DNA from: Denitratimonas tolerans
GTDB taxonomy: Bacteria; Pseudomonadota; Gammaproteobacteria; Xanthomonadales; Xanthomonadaceae
Length of the DNA stretch: 64,000 nt
Assembly (NCBI RefSeq): GCF_037203605.1
Contig: NZ_JBBDHC010000007.1
Span: 62,001 to 126,000 of the forward strand
Direction of reading: 5' to 3'
Shown: one piece after another, positions 55,683 through 64,000 of the stretch
How the letters are laid out: each line of letters opens with the position of its first letter
Numbering within the stretch: the stretch's first letter is position 1
Made by a program: the position numbers and the translations under genes
The notes under the pieces: model-generated
Databases searched by the model: none
What the model was told of the DNA's origin: nothing
Seen by the model: the letters and a program-made list of their open reading frames with translations, nothing else

Positions 55683-57240
55683 TCCGGTGCAATCGCCGCC
55701 CGACTCCGCGACGGTGCGCGACACCCGGCGCCTGGGCGCGGGCGCGCAGCGCCGGCTGCATCCGCTTTCCTGGCTGTTCGTGCTGCTGATCCAGCTCAGG
55801 GGATTCGCGCTGCCGCTGATCGTGCTGGTGGTGTTCGGACGCAACGAGGACGCCTGGCAGTGGTGGGGCCTGGTGGCGGTGGCGGTGATGACGCTGGTGG
55901 CGGTGGCGCAGTACTTCACCTACCGCTTCCGCATCGACGCCGACGAACTGGTCATCCGCTCCGGCCTGCTTCAGCGCAACGAGCGGCACGTGCCGCTGGC
56001 GCGCATCCAGTCGGTGGCCTTGCATCGCAACCTGCTGCACCGGCTTGCCGGCGTTGCCGAGGTGCGGCTGGAATCGGCCGTGGGCGGGAGCGAGCCGGAA
56101 GCGCAGATGCGGGTGCTGTCGATGGCCGACGCCACGGCGCTGGAGCGGCTGGTGGAACACCATCGCGGCGCGGCGCGATTTTCCCCGGCCACGCACGCGA
56201 ACGATGACGCCCCGAAGCGGGCACAGGGTGCCGAGGTGGGCTCGCACATCCTGCTGCAGCTTGCGCCGGTCGAGCTGGTGAAGCTTGGCCTCGCGTCCAA
56301 CCGCGGCACCGTGCTGCTGGCGGCCGGCGCGGGTGCGCTGATGCAATTTGGCGGCGAACGGCTGTGGCAGCGCTTTGGCGCGTGGCCGGCCGAGGCGATC
56401 GAGTGGCTCTCGGCACAGGGACTGCATCCGGGCGGGTGGGCAGCGCTGGTGCTGGTCGCCCTGCTGGTCGCGAACGTGGTCGGCAAGGCGCTGGCGATCG
56501 CGCTGGCCCTGCTGCGCGACTTCGGCTTCACCCTGGAGCAGGCCGGGCCGCGCCTGTCGGTGGAGCGCGGCCTGCTGACGCGGATGCGCGCCAGCGCACC
56601 GCTGCACCGCATCCAGCACTGGACTCTTCGCCAGGGCGTGATCCTTCGCCTGTTTGTCCGCAGCAGCCTCAGGGTCGAAACCGCCGCGCTGCGGGCCGGC
56701 AACGAGGAGCAGAGCCTTTCCGACCTGGTTCCGATCGCCCCGCCGGATGCGCTCGATGCGCTGCTGCGCGGCTGGCTGCCCGACTGGCCCGCGGCGATTG
56801 CATTCCGCCCGCTGCACCCGCGCGCCTGGCGCCGCATCGCGCTGCCGCCGTGCGTGCTGACGCTGATCGTCTGTGCCGTGCTGCTGTATCCGGTCGGCAC
56901 CCCGGCCTTGCTGGTGCTGGCGCTGACTCCCTGCTGGATCTGGCTGGCGCGCCGGCAGGCGGCAGCGGCCGGGTATGCCATCACCGAGGGCTACGTAGCC
57001 TGGCGCAGCGGCTGGCTGGACCGGCGCCTCTCGTTCGCGCGGATCGAGAAGGTGCAGGCCGTGCGGTGGGTCCAGTCGCCGTTCGATCGTCGCCACGGTA
57101 TGGCGGGGGTGCGGGTGGATACGGCAGGTGCCCATCCGATGGGGCACCGGCTGCATCTCGTGTACCTGCCCGAAGCCGAGGCGCGCGCGGCGTTCCAGCG
57201 GCTTTGCGTGCGGCTGGCGAGGACACCCTGGCAGTGGTGA
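55666..57240 (+). CDS. Bacterial PH-domain (bPH2, YdbT-like) membrane protein
   Basis: A 524-residue membrane protein with three bPH2 modules (around 90-160: YRFRIDADELVIRSGLLQRNERHVPLARIQSV; 275-345: SVERGLLTRMRASAPLHRIQHWTL; 440-505: AITEGYVAWRSGWLDRRLSFARIEKVQAV) separated by pairs of membrane helices. It is the usual partner of YdbS. Its coupling to an LpxL-type gene suggests an envelope role, but this is context only. Two ATGs (55666 and 55672) are possible starts. Confidence 0.88.
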   Translation: MRMSPDPVQSPPDSATVRDTRRLGAGAQRRLHPLSWLFVLLIQLRGFALPLIVLVVFGRNEDAWQWWGLVAVAVMTLVAVAQYFTYRFRIDADELVIRSGLLQRNERHVPLARIQSVALHRNLLHRLAGVAEVRLESAVGGSEPEAQMRVLSMADATALERLVEHHRGAARFSPATHANDDAPKRAQGAEVGSHILLQLAPVELVKLGLASNRGTVLLAAGAGALMQFGGERLWQRFGAWPAEAIEWLSAQGLHPGGWAALVLVALLVANVVGKALAIALALLRDFGFTLEQAGPRLSVERGLLTRMRASAPLHRIQHWTLRQGVILRLFVRSSLRVETAALRAGNEEQSLSDLVPIAPPDALDALLRGWLPDWPAAIAFRPLHPRAWRRIALPPCVLTLIVCAVLLYPVGTPALLVLALTPCWIWLARRQAAAAGYAITEGYVAWRSGWLDRRLSFARIEKVQAVRWVQSPFDRRHGMAGVRVDTAGAHPMGHRLHLVYLPEAEARAAFQRLCVRLARTPWQW

Positions 57241-57291
57241 GCGGCGGTGTCTCGCGGTCCGGAGCATGCCGCAGCGCAAGCGGTGGCGCGG

Positions 57292-58752
57292 TCACTCCCG
57301 CCAGAACGAGGGCGCGAACAGTACCAGCACGGTGAACACCTCCAGCCGCCCGAGGATCATGGCGAAGGAGCAGATCCACAGCGCCGCCGGCGGCAGCGTG
57401 CCGAAGCTGGCGGACACCTCGCCCAGGCCTGGACCCAGGTTGTTGATCGAAGCCGCCGCCGCGGTGAACGCGGTGACCACGTCCAGCCCGACCGCGGCGA
57501 GCGCCAGCGTCACCATGACGAAGCACAGCACGTACAGCGTGCAGAATCCGCCCACCGACAGCACGATGCTCTCCGACACCCGCCGCCCGCCCATCTTCAC
57601 GATGAACTGGCCCTTGGGATGCACCAGCTGCTTGATTTCGCGCAGGCCCTGGCGGATCGCCATCGTCACCCGCGCGACCTTCATGCCGCCCGAGGTCGAG
57701 CTGCTGGAGCCACCGACGAAAGCCACCATGACCAGCAGCAGCGGCGCGAATGACGGCCACAGGCTGAAGTCGTCCTTGGTGAATCCAGTCGTGGTGATGT
57801 TGGATACCGACTGGAAGATCGCGTGGCGGAACGCCTCGCCCAGGGTGGGATACGCGCCCCCGAGCCAAAGGGCCAGCGTCACCGCCAGCGCCACCAGGGC
57901 GACGAGCAGCAGGAAAAAGCGCAGCTCCGTGTCGCCGTGGTACGGGGCCGTGCTGGCGCGGCGCCAGGCCATGTAGTGCAGGCCGAAGTTGATGCCGCCC
58001 ACCAGCATGAAGCCGGTGGCCACGACCTCCACCATCGGATTGTTCCAGTAGCCGAAGCCCGCGTCGTGGGTGGAAAAACCCGCCGTGGCGACCGTGGACA
58101 GGGCGTGGCAGATGGCGTCGAACAGGCTCATCCCGGCGGCCCAATAGGCCAGCGCGCACAGCAGGTTGAGGCCAAGATAGACCTTCCACAGCGCCTTGGC
58201 GGTTTCCGCGATGCGCGGCGTGAGCTTGGTGTCCTTGGTCGGGCCGGTCACTTCGGCACGGAACAGCTGCATGCCGCCGACACGCAGCATCGGCAGGATC
58301 GCGACCGCCAGCAGCACCAGGCCCAGGCCGCCATAGAAGTTCAGCGACTGGCGGTACAGCAGCATGCTGCGCGGCAGGCCGTCCAGCCCCGTGAACACGC
58401 TGGCACCGGTGGTGGTCAGGCCCGACACCGCCTCGAACGCGGCCTGTGTGAAGGGAAGCTCCGGCAGCCCCAGGACAAACGGCAGCGTCGCCACCATGCT
58501 GGCCAGCATCCAGGACCCCGAGGCGATCAGGAAACCGTCGCGCAGGCGCAGGTCGTAGCGCACCGTGCGCACCGGCCACCAAAGGATCGCGCCCAGCCCG
58601 GCGGCCACCAGCATGGCCTGGCCGAAGGCCGCCGCGGTGTCCTCGCCCAGCACCAGCGCCAGCAGCAGCGCCGGCAGCGGGAAAAGCGATGTCAGCGCGA
58701 GCAGTGCGCCCAGCGCCTTCTGGATCGAGAGGTATCGGCGGGGAAGCGGCAC
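57292..58752 (-). CDS. trkH: Trk potassium uptake transmembrane protein
   Basis: The K+ channel-like subunit of the Trk system, 486 residues. Four MPM repeats are visible, with selectivity-filter loops in SGLTTTGASVF, STVATAGFSTHD, SNITTTGFTKDD and ASINNLGPGLG. It lies four bases after trkA on the same strand, the normal arrangement of a regulatory RCK subunit followed by its channel. Confidence 0.96.
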   Translation of the reverse strand: MPLPRRYLSIQKALGALLALTSLFPLPALLLALVLGEDTAAAFGQAMLVAAGLGAILWWPVRTVRYDLRLRDGFLIASGSWMLASMVATLPFVLGLPELPFTQAAFEAVSGLTTTGASVFTGLDGLPRSMLLYRQSLNFYGGLGLVLLAVAILPMLRVGGMQLFRAEVTGPTKDTKLTPRIAETAKALWKVYLGLNLLCALAYWAAGMSLFDAICHALSTVATAGFSTHDAGFGYWNNPMVEVVATGFMLVGGINFGLHYMAWRRASTAPYHGDTELRFFLLLVALVALAVTLALWLGGAYPTLGEAFRHAIFQSVSNITTTGFTKDDFSLWPSFAPLLLVMVAFVGGSSSSTSGGMKVARVTMAIRQGLREIKQLVHPKGQFIVKMGGRRVSESIVLSVGGFCTLYVLCFVMVTLALAAVGLDVVTAFTAAAASINNLGPGLGEVSASFGTLPPAALWICSFAMILGRLEVFTVLVLFAPSFWRE

Positions 58753-58756
58753 GGCG

Positions 58757-60136
58757 TCAGAACCAGGTGGCCCCGGCGCGGAACACGGCCTCGACGCGGG
58801 GCAGGTCGCGCTTGTCGAGCAGGAACACGATCAGGTGATCGTTGGGTTCGACGATCACGTCGCTATGGGCGATCAGGAGTTTTTCGCCGCGGATCACGCC
58901 GACCACGTTGGCCGATTCCGGCAGCTCCAGTTCGCCCAGCGCGCGCCCGACCACGCGCGAAGTGCGCGCATCGCCCAGCGCCACCGCCTCGATCGCCTCG
59001 GCCAGCCCGCGCCGCAGGCTGTGTACCCGCACCATGTTGCCGGCCCGCACGTGCGTCAGCAGCGCGCCCAGGGTGACCTGCTGCGGGCTGACGGCGATGT
59101 CGATGCTGCTGTCGCCTTCCACCAGCTCGGCGTAGGCCGGGCGGTTGATCAGCGCGATCACGCGCGGGCATCCCATGCGCTTGGCCAGCATCGCCGAAAG
59201 GATGTTGGCTTCGTCGTCGTTGGTCAGCGCGCAGTAGACATCGGTCTGGTCGATGTTCTCCTCGCGCAGGAGATCCTCGTCGGTGCAATCGCCCACCAGC
59301 ACGATGGTGTTCTGCAGGTCCTCGGCGATGGTCTTGGCGCGGTCCCTGGAGCGCTCCAGCAGCTTCACGCCGAACTGCTCCTCCAGCGCGCCGGCGAGCG
59401 AGACGCCGATGTTGCCGCCGCCGGCGATGAGCACGCGCCGCACCGGTTTGGTGCGCGGGCGCAGCGTGTCCATGATGACGCGGATGTCGCCGCGGTCGGC
59501 GAGAAAGAACACCTCGTCATCGGGTTCGATCTGGGTGGTGGGCTCCGGGATGATCGGCCGTCCGCCGCGGAAAATGGCCGCCACGCGCAGGTCCATGCCG
59601 GCCGGCAGGCGCTCGCGCAGCTGCTTGATCGGCTCGCCGACGAGAACCCCGCCGGCGCGCGCGCGCACCGCGACCATCTGCACCTGGCCCTGCGCGAAAT
59701 CGAGCACCTGCAGCGCGCCGGGGCGTTCGATCAGCCCCTGCACGTGCCGGCACACCAGCGCCTCGGGGCTGATCGCCACGTCCACGGAATTGCCGCCGCG
59801 GCGCAGGAGCTCGGGGTGTTCGAGATATTCGCTCTTGCGCAGGCGCGCGATCTTGGTCGGCGTCTTGAACAGCGCATCGGCGACCTGGCAGGCGATCAGG
59901 TTGACTTCGTCACTGGAAGTGACCGCGATCACCAGATCCGCATCGCCCGCGCCGGCGGTTTCGAGCACGCTGGGCAGCGAGGCGTGGCCGGTCACGGTGC
60001 GGATGTCCAGCCGCTCGGAAAGCTCGCGCAGCCGCAGCGGCTGGTTGTCCACCACGGTGATGTCGCTGTTCTCCGAGGCCAGCGCCGCCGCCACCGAACT
60101 GCCCACCTGGCCGGCACCGAGAATGAGGATTTTCAT
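58757..60136 (-). CDS. trkA: Trk system NAD-binding subunit
   Basis: The peripheral regulatory subunit of the Trk K+ uptake system, 459 residues. It is built from two RCK_N Rossmann domains with dinucleotide motifs MKILILGAGQVGSSVA and VLIAGGGNIGVSLA, each followed by an RCK_C domain. It is cotranscribed with trkH. Four bases upstream of the start codon begins a 152-base inverted-arm element that separates it from the NtrX-like gene. Confidence 0.97.
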   Translation of the reverse strand: MKILILGAGQVGSSVAAALASENSDITVVDNQPLRLRELSERLDIRTVTGHASLPSVLETAGAGDADLVIAVTSSDEVNLIACQVADALFKTPTKIARLRKSEYLEHPELLRRGGNSVDVAISPEALVCRHVQGLIERPGALQVLDFAQGQVQMVAVRARAGGVLVGEPIKQLRERLPAGMDLRVAAIFRGGRPIIPEPTTQIEPDDEVFFLADRGDIRVIMDTLRPRTKPVRRVLIAGGGNIGVSLAGALEEQFGVKLLERSRDRAKTIAEDLQNTIVLVGDCTDEDLLREENIDQTDVYCALTNDDEANILSAMLAKRMGCPRVIALINRPAYAELVEGDSSIDIAVSPQQVTLGALLTHVRAGNMVRVHSLRRGLAEAIEAVALGDARTSRVVGRALGELELPESANVVGVIRGEKLLIAHSDVIVEPNDHLIVFLLDKRDLPRVEAVFRAGATWF

Positions 60137-60140
60137 GTCA

Positions 60141-60292
60141 GCCGGGATTGGGGAATCGGGATTGGAGATTCGACGGGCTCGGCGCGCTCCGTACCCGCAC
60201 CGGGGACCGGAGCGGACCCGCCCTCAGGGGCGCACTCTGCGCCGGCCTCCCGCGCTCATGCAAATCCCCAATATCCAATCCCCGATCCCGGC
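60141..60292. repeat. Inverted-arm GGGATT-type element between ntrX-like gene and trkA
   Basis: GCCGGGATTGGGGAATCGGG at 60141 and the reverse complement of GCCGGGATCGGGGATTGG ending at 60292 are the two arms, enclosing about 90 bases. The element starts four bases from the trkA start and ends four bases from the stop of the regulator gene. It therefore fills the whole gap. Confidence 0.75.
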
Positions 60293-60296
60293 ACAT

Positions 60297-61670
60297 CTAT
60301 TCGCCCCCGTCCTTGTCGATCCCAAGGTCGCGCAGCTTGCGGTAGAGGTGGGTGCGCTCCATGCCCGTGATCTGGGCCAGGCGCCCCACGCTGCCGCCGG
60401 CATTGTGCAGCTGGCGCAGAAGATACGCCCGTTCGAAGCTGTCGCGCGCTTCGCGCAAGGGCAGGTCGAGGTTGAGCGGGTGGCCCGATTCCCCGGTGCC
60501 GGGCGGCAGGCGCGCACCCGGCCCGGTCAGCGCGGGCTCCACTTCGGCCAGGGTCACTTCGCCGCTGCCCAGCAGCGCCAGCCGCTGCGCCAGCGCGCGC
60601 AGTTCGCGCACGTTGCCCGGCCAGGCGTGCTGGCGCAGCCGCGCCAGCACCGGCTCGGTCCAGCGGCGCGGTGCCACCCCGTCGCGCGCAGCGAATATCT
60701 CGTCGAAGTGCTGGACCAGCGGCCCGATGTCCTCGCCGCGCTCGCGCAGCGCCGGCACCTGGATCGGCAGCACGTTGAGCTGGAAATAGAGCTCGTCGCG
60801 CAGCCGGCCGGCGGCGCGCTCGGCCTCCAGGTCCTGCGAGCTGGCCGCGATCACGCGCACGTCGAGCGGCACCGGCGCGCGCCCGCCGACGCGCAGGATC
60901 TGACGCCGCTCCAGCGCGCTGGAGAGGCGCAGCTGAGTGTCCGGCCCCAGTTCGGCGATGCCGTCCAGGTACACGGTTCCGCCCTGCGCCTGCTCCAGCA
61001 GGCCGGCGGCGACCTCACCGCCCGATTCGCTGCCGAACAGGGCCGTTGCCGCCTGTTCGTCCGGAACGGCACCCGCCGCCACGGTGACGAACGGGCCGCC
61101 GCGACGCGCGCTTCTGCCGTGCAGCCAGCGCGCCAGCGCCTCCTTGCCGGTTCCCGGTTCGCCGCGCAGGAGAATCGCCGCATCGCGCCCGGACAGCCGT
61201 TCGAGCTGGGCCAGCACGGCGGCGAACGCGGGCGAGCTTCCCATCGGTTCGAACAGCGAGCCGACCTGCTGCTGCAGGCTGCGGTTGATCTGGCGCAGCC
61301 GCTGGGCTTCCAGCGCGCGCTCCAGCGTGATGAGCAGCTTGGCCAGCGCGATCGGTTTCTCGATGAAATCGTAGGCCCCGAGGCGCGTGGCCTCGACCGC
61401 CGTTTCCACCGTGCCGTGGCCGGACATCATGATCACCGGCTGCGGCAGCTCGCCCGCCGACACCCACTCGCGCAGCAGCGCCAGTCCGTCGGTGCCGGGC
61501 ATCCAGATGTCGAGCAGCACCGCGTCGAACGCGGCCTCGCCCAGCCGTGCGCGCGCCTCGGCCGCATCGCCGGCGAGCGTGACCCGATGGCCTTCGTCTC
61601 CGAGGATGTCGGCCAGCCCCGAGCGGATGTCGGGCTCATCGTCGATGATCAGGATGCGTGCAGCGGACAT
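60297..61670 (-). CDS. NtrX-like response regulator with degenerate sigma-54 AAA+ domain
   Basis: A 457-residue regulator. The receiver domain has phospho-acceptor D54 in VLLDIWMPGTDG. The AAA+ domain (about 145-380) has Walker A GEPGTGKE at 170-177, and a Fis-type HTH ends the protein (RLAQITGMERTHLYRKLRDLGI). Two features differ from active sigma-54 activators. The GAFTGA loop is replaced by LFGSESGGEVAAGLLEQA (211-228). Walker B reads VYLDGIAEL with glycine in place of the catalytic glutamate (237). Position next to trkA matches ntrX, but no ntrY histidine kinase gene is adjacent. Confidence 0.88.
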   Translation of the reverse strand: MSAARILIIDDEPDIRSGLADILGDEGHRVTLAGDAAEARARLGEAAFDAVLLDIWMPGTDGLALLREWVSAGELPQPVIMMSGHGTVETAVEATRLGAYDFIEKPIALAKLLITLERALEAQRLRQINRSLQQQVGSLFEPMGSSPAFAAVLAQLERLSGRDAAILLRGEPGTGKEALARWLHGRSARRGGPFVTVAAGAVPDEQAATALFGSESGGEVAAGLLEQAQGGTVYLDGIAELGPDTQLRLSSALERRQILRVGGRAPVPLDVRVIAASSQDLEAERAAGRLRDELYFQLNVLPIQVPALRERGEDIGPLVQHFDEIFAARDGVAPRRWTEPVLARLRQHAWPGNVRELRALAQRLALLGSGEVTLAEVEPALTGPGARLPPGTGESGHPLNLDLPLREARDSFERAYLLRQLHNAGGSVGRLAQITGMERTHLYRKLRDLGIDKDGGE

Positions 61671-61784
61671 GGCGAATATCGGCAGTGCGAAAGCGCACAG
61701 TCTGCGGCCCGGCCCTGCGCGCGGCAAGCCGTGGGGGGCGAAACGCCCGGCGACGGCCTGCCTGTCACCGGCGAACGCCCCCCG

Positions 61785-61835
61785 GGTTGGAGGTCCGCAC
61801 GATCACCGTGTTGCGAAAGTCCACCGGGCCTCGGC
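61785..61835 (-). pseudogene. Short duplicated fragment of clpB
   Basis: Immediately after the vapC stop the minus strand encodes VDFRNTVIVRTSNPGG. This matches 13 of 16 residues of the clpB segment VDFRNTVIVLTSNLGS found at about 63180-63225, with matching DNA over some 35-45 bases. No more of clpB is recognisable around it. It looks like a remnant of a partial duplication or rearrangement near vapBC. The remaining bases up to the regulator start at 61670 hold nothing else. Confidence 0.6.
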
Positions 61836-62258
61836 TTATCCCCCCTTCAGCGGATTGATCGCCTGCACCTCGCCATACCACTGACCATGCCCCAGATCCT
61901 CGGTCCACAGCCGCCCGGCTCCGGCGCGCTGCGCAGCGGCCACGATCAGGCTATCCCAAAAGGAAAGCTGCCAGCGTGTCTGCACATCGAATGCCGACGC
62001 CAGCAGAACGCGGTCGTTGTCCACCACCCGCCACGCCAGGTAATGATTCACCCGTTCCGCCGACTGTGCGGCGCTCAAACCGCCCTTGCGCATCAGGTTG
62101 ACGTGCAGTTCCTGCAGCACTTGCACACTCACCGCCGCCTTGCCCGGCTCGGACCACAAGGGCCGGATCAGTTCGCGTGCCTGCTCGTGGCGCGGGTCTT
62201 CGGCTTGGGTGTTTGCATAGAACAGCAGATTGGTATCGACAAAGACCTCAACGCTCAT
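61836..62258 (-). CDS. vapC: VapC-type PIN-domain toxin
   Basis: A 140-residue PIN ribonuclease. The first acidic residue is D8 in VEVFVDTNLLFYA. Further acidic residues lie in LQELHVNLM, SFWDSLIVAAAQ and WTEDLGHGQ, as in VapC active sites. Its start overlaps the upstream antitoxin gene by 11 bases, typical of vapBC operons. Free toxin would cleave RNA. The longer upstream frame overlaps vapB and was rejected. The toxin looks intact. Confidence 0.92.
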   Translation of the reverse strand: MSVEVFVDTNLLFYANTQAEDPRHEQARELIRPLWSEPGKAAVSVQVLQELHVNLMRKGGLSAAQSAERVNHYLAWRVVDNDRVLLASAFDVQTRWQLSFWDSLIVAAAQRAGAGRLWTEDLGHGQWYGEVQAINPLKGG

Positions 62259-62478
62259 GCGCCTCTCCGCGGCTGAGCGGCCCCTCCTGCACGGGCACGG
62301 GCTGACCCATGGCGTCCAGCGCACGCCGGCTCGCAGGCTCGAACCCATCCAGTTCCGCGACCGCGCGCGTCACCAGTTCACCCACCCAGGCCGACACCGA
62401 GGTGTGACGATCCACCGCCAGGTGCTTGATCCTGCGCAGCGTCTTTTCGTCAAGACGAAGAGTGATGTTGTTGGACAT
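62248..62478 (-). CDS. vapB: Ribbon-helix-helix VapB-type antitoxin
   Basis: A 76-residue antitoxin with an N-terminal CopG/RHH DNA-binding region (NNITLRLDEKTLRRIKHLAVDRHTSVSAWVGELV) and a flexible C-terminal tail that would wrap the toxin. It precedes and overlaps vapC. An operator-like dyad lies 24 bases upstream of the start. The start at 62478 was chosen because the RHH strand begins there; an upstream ATG would add 24 residues of operator sequence. Confidence 0.88.
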   Translation of the reverse strand: MSNNITLRLDEKTLRRIKHLAVDRHTSVSAWVGELVTRAVAELDGFEPASRRALDAMGQPVPVQEGPLSRGEAHER

Positions 62479-62501
62479 GATGCACTGCCTCAGGAAGACG
62501 A

Positions 62502-62518
62502 TGCACATTGTAAGTGCA
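62502..62518 (-). promoter_or_regulatory. vapBC operator with embedded -10
   Basis: TGCAC, seven bases, GTGCA is a perfect 5-bp dyad. On the minus strand it contains TACAAT, a good -10 hexamer (62513-62508), about 30 bases upstream of vapB. Occupancy by VapB/VapC would block RNA polymerase. Confidence 0.6.
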
Positions 62519-62702
62519 GCACTCGAACTGTGCGACCTTGGCTTCACCAACAGCCGAGCTGATTGTTCAGCATGGCGCGCCTCCCAGCGCGCTTCACGTC
62601 ACCAGAGAAGACCCCTCAAGCCTGCGGCGAAAGAAACGCGGCGATCGGTTGAGATGAGCTTGCGAATCCCGGCATCGCATCAATCCTGCACGGCGACGTT
62701 GG

Positions 62703-62731
62703 GGTTCCCTCGGATCAAATCCGAGGGAACC
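62703..62731. terminator. Hairpin downstream of clpB
   Basis: GGTTCCCTCGGAT, three bases, ATCCGAGGGAACC is a perfect 13-bp stem, 23 bases after the clpB stop on the minus strand. No T-run follows, so it may be a terminator without a U-tract or an mRNA-stabilising structure. The rest of 62479-62753 contains the vapBC operator and no supported gene. Confidence 0.6.
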
Positions 62732-62753
62732 GCCAACCTGTGCCGAGGCGGTG

Positions 62754-64000
<1,247 letters not shown>

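Noticed and set aside
62479..62550. Upstream ATG for vapB
   Set aside because: It would place the operator and -10 element inside the coding sequence; the RHH domain begins at 62478.

Overview
The window is a dense, GC-rich (roughly two thirds G+C by eye) chromosomal segment. It looks like a gammaproteobacterium of the Xanthomonadales/Lysobacterales. Grounds for this: a short H-NS-type protein with the TWTGRGK DNA-binding motif, a TrpI-like LysR gene divergent from trpBA, class I HemF, an RpoD with a long acidic spacer, and intergenic arrays of the GGGATTC/GGGATTG type that I associate with this order. No genus is claimed. Genes at both ends (phhA on the left, clpB on the right) run off the window.

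Layout. 1-10.85 kb: amino-acid and central metabolism (phhA, a cystathionine beta-synthase, trpA/trpB with a divergent LysR regulator, miaA, fbp), a Uma2-type protein, a secreted beta-helix protein and a DUF4010 membrane protein. 10.87-21.07 kb: a genomic island integrated in the 3' end of tRNA-Gly(CCC). A 19-bp direct repeat with one mismatch marks both ends. It carries a complete type I Wadjet system (jetABCD), an orphan AbiEi antitoxin whose toxin is gone, an intact HipB with an internally deleted HipA, and an integrase cut off before its catalytic domain. 21.1-30.5 kb: trmB, transporters (SLC13 type, EamA, ThrE), hns, an unrecognised conserved-looking gene, proS and two small DUF4124 proteins.

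30.6-36.8 kb: a tightly coupled run of pssA, a GAF-PP2C-HATPase protein, a STAS protein, MlaE, MlaF, an MCE protein and an auxiliary lipoprotein. Phospholipid synthesis, a partner-switching regulatory module and an inter-membrane lipid ABC transporter therefore appear to form one unit. 36.8-41 kb: a HolD-like gene with rimI, then two overlapping secreted beta-helix proteins on the other strand. 41-53.4 kb: accD, glmM, a 2OG-Fe(II) oxygenase, an OleB/haloalkane-dehalogenase-like hydrolase, arfB, an acyltransferase, a uracil-DNA-glycosylase-like protein, a secreted esterase, an OafA-type acyltransferase, hemF coupled to a cNMP-rhodanese fusion, and rpoD. 53.5-64 kb: dtd, an LpxL-type acyltransferase, a pair of bacterial PH-domain membrane proteins, trkH, trkA, an NtrX-like regulator with a degenerate AAA+ domain, a vapBC pair and the 3' part of clpB.

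Cross-cutting signals. (a) Four intergenic elements with inverted GGGATT-type arms fill the gaps trpB/trpA, mlaE/mlaF, dtd/lpxL and ntrX/trkA, often starting within a few bases of a start or stop codon. (b) Four predicted secreted proteins share an LF/FF-x-DGFE motif, usually at the extreme C-terminus. (c) A fragment resembling clpB sits beside vapC, suggesting a partial duplication around the toxin-antitoxin pair.
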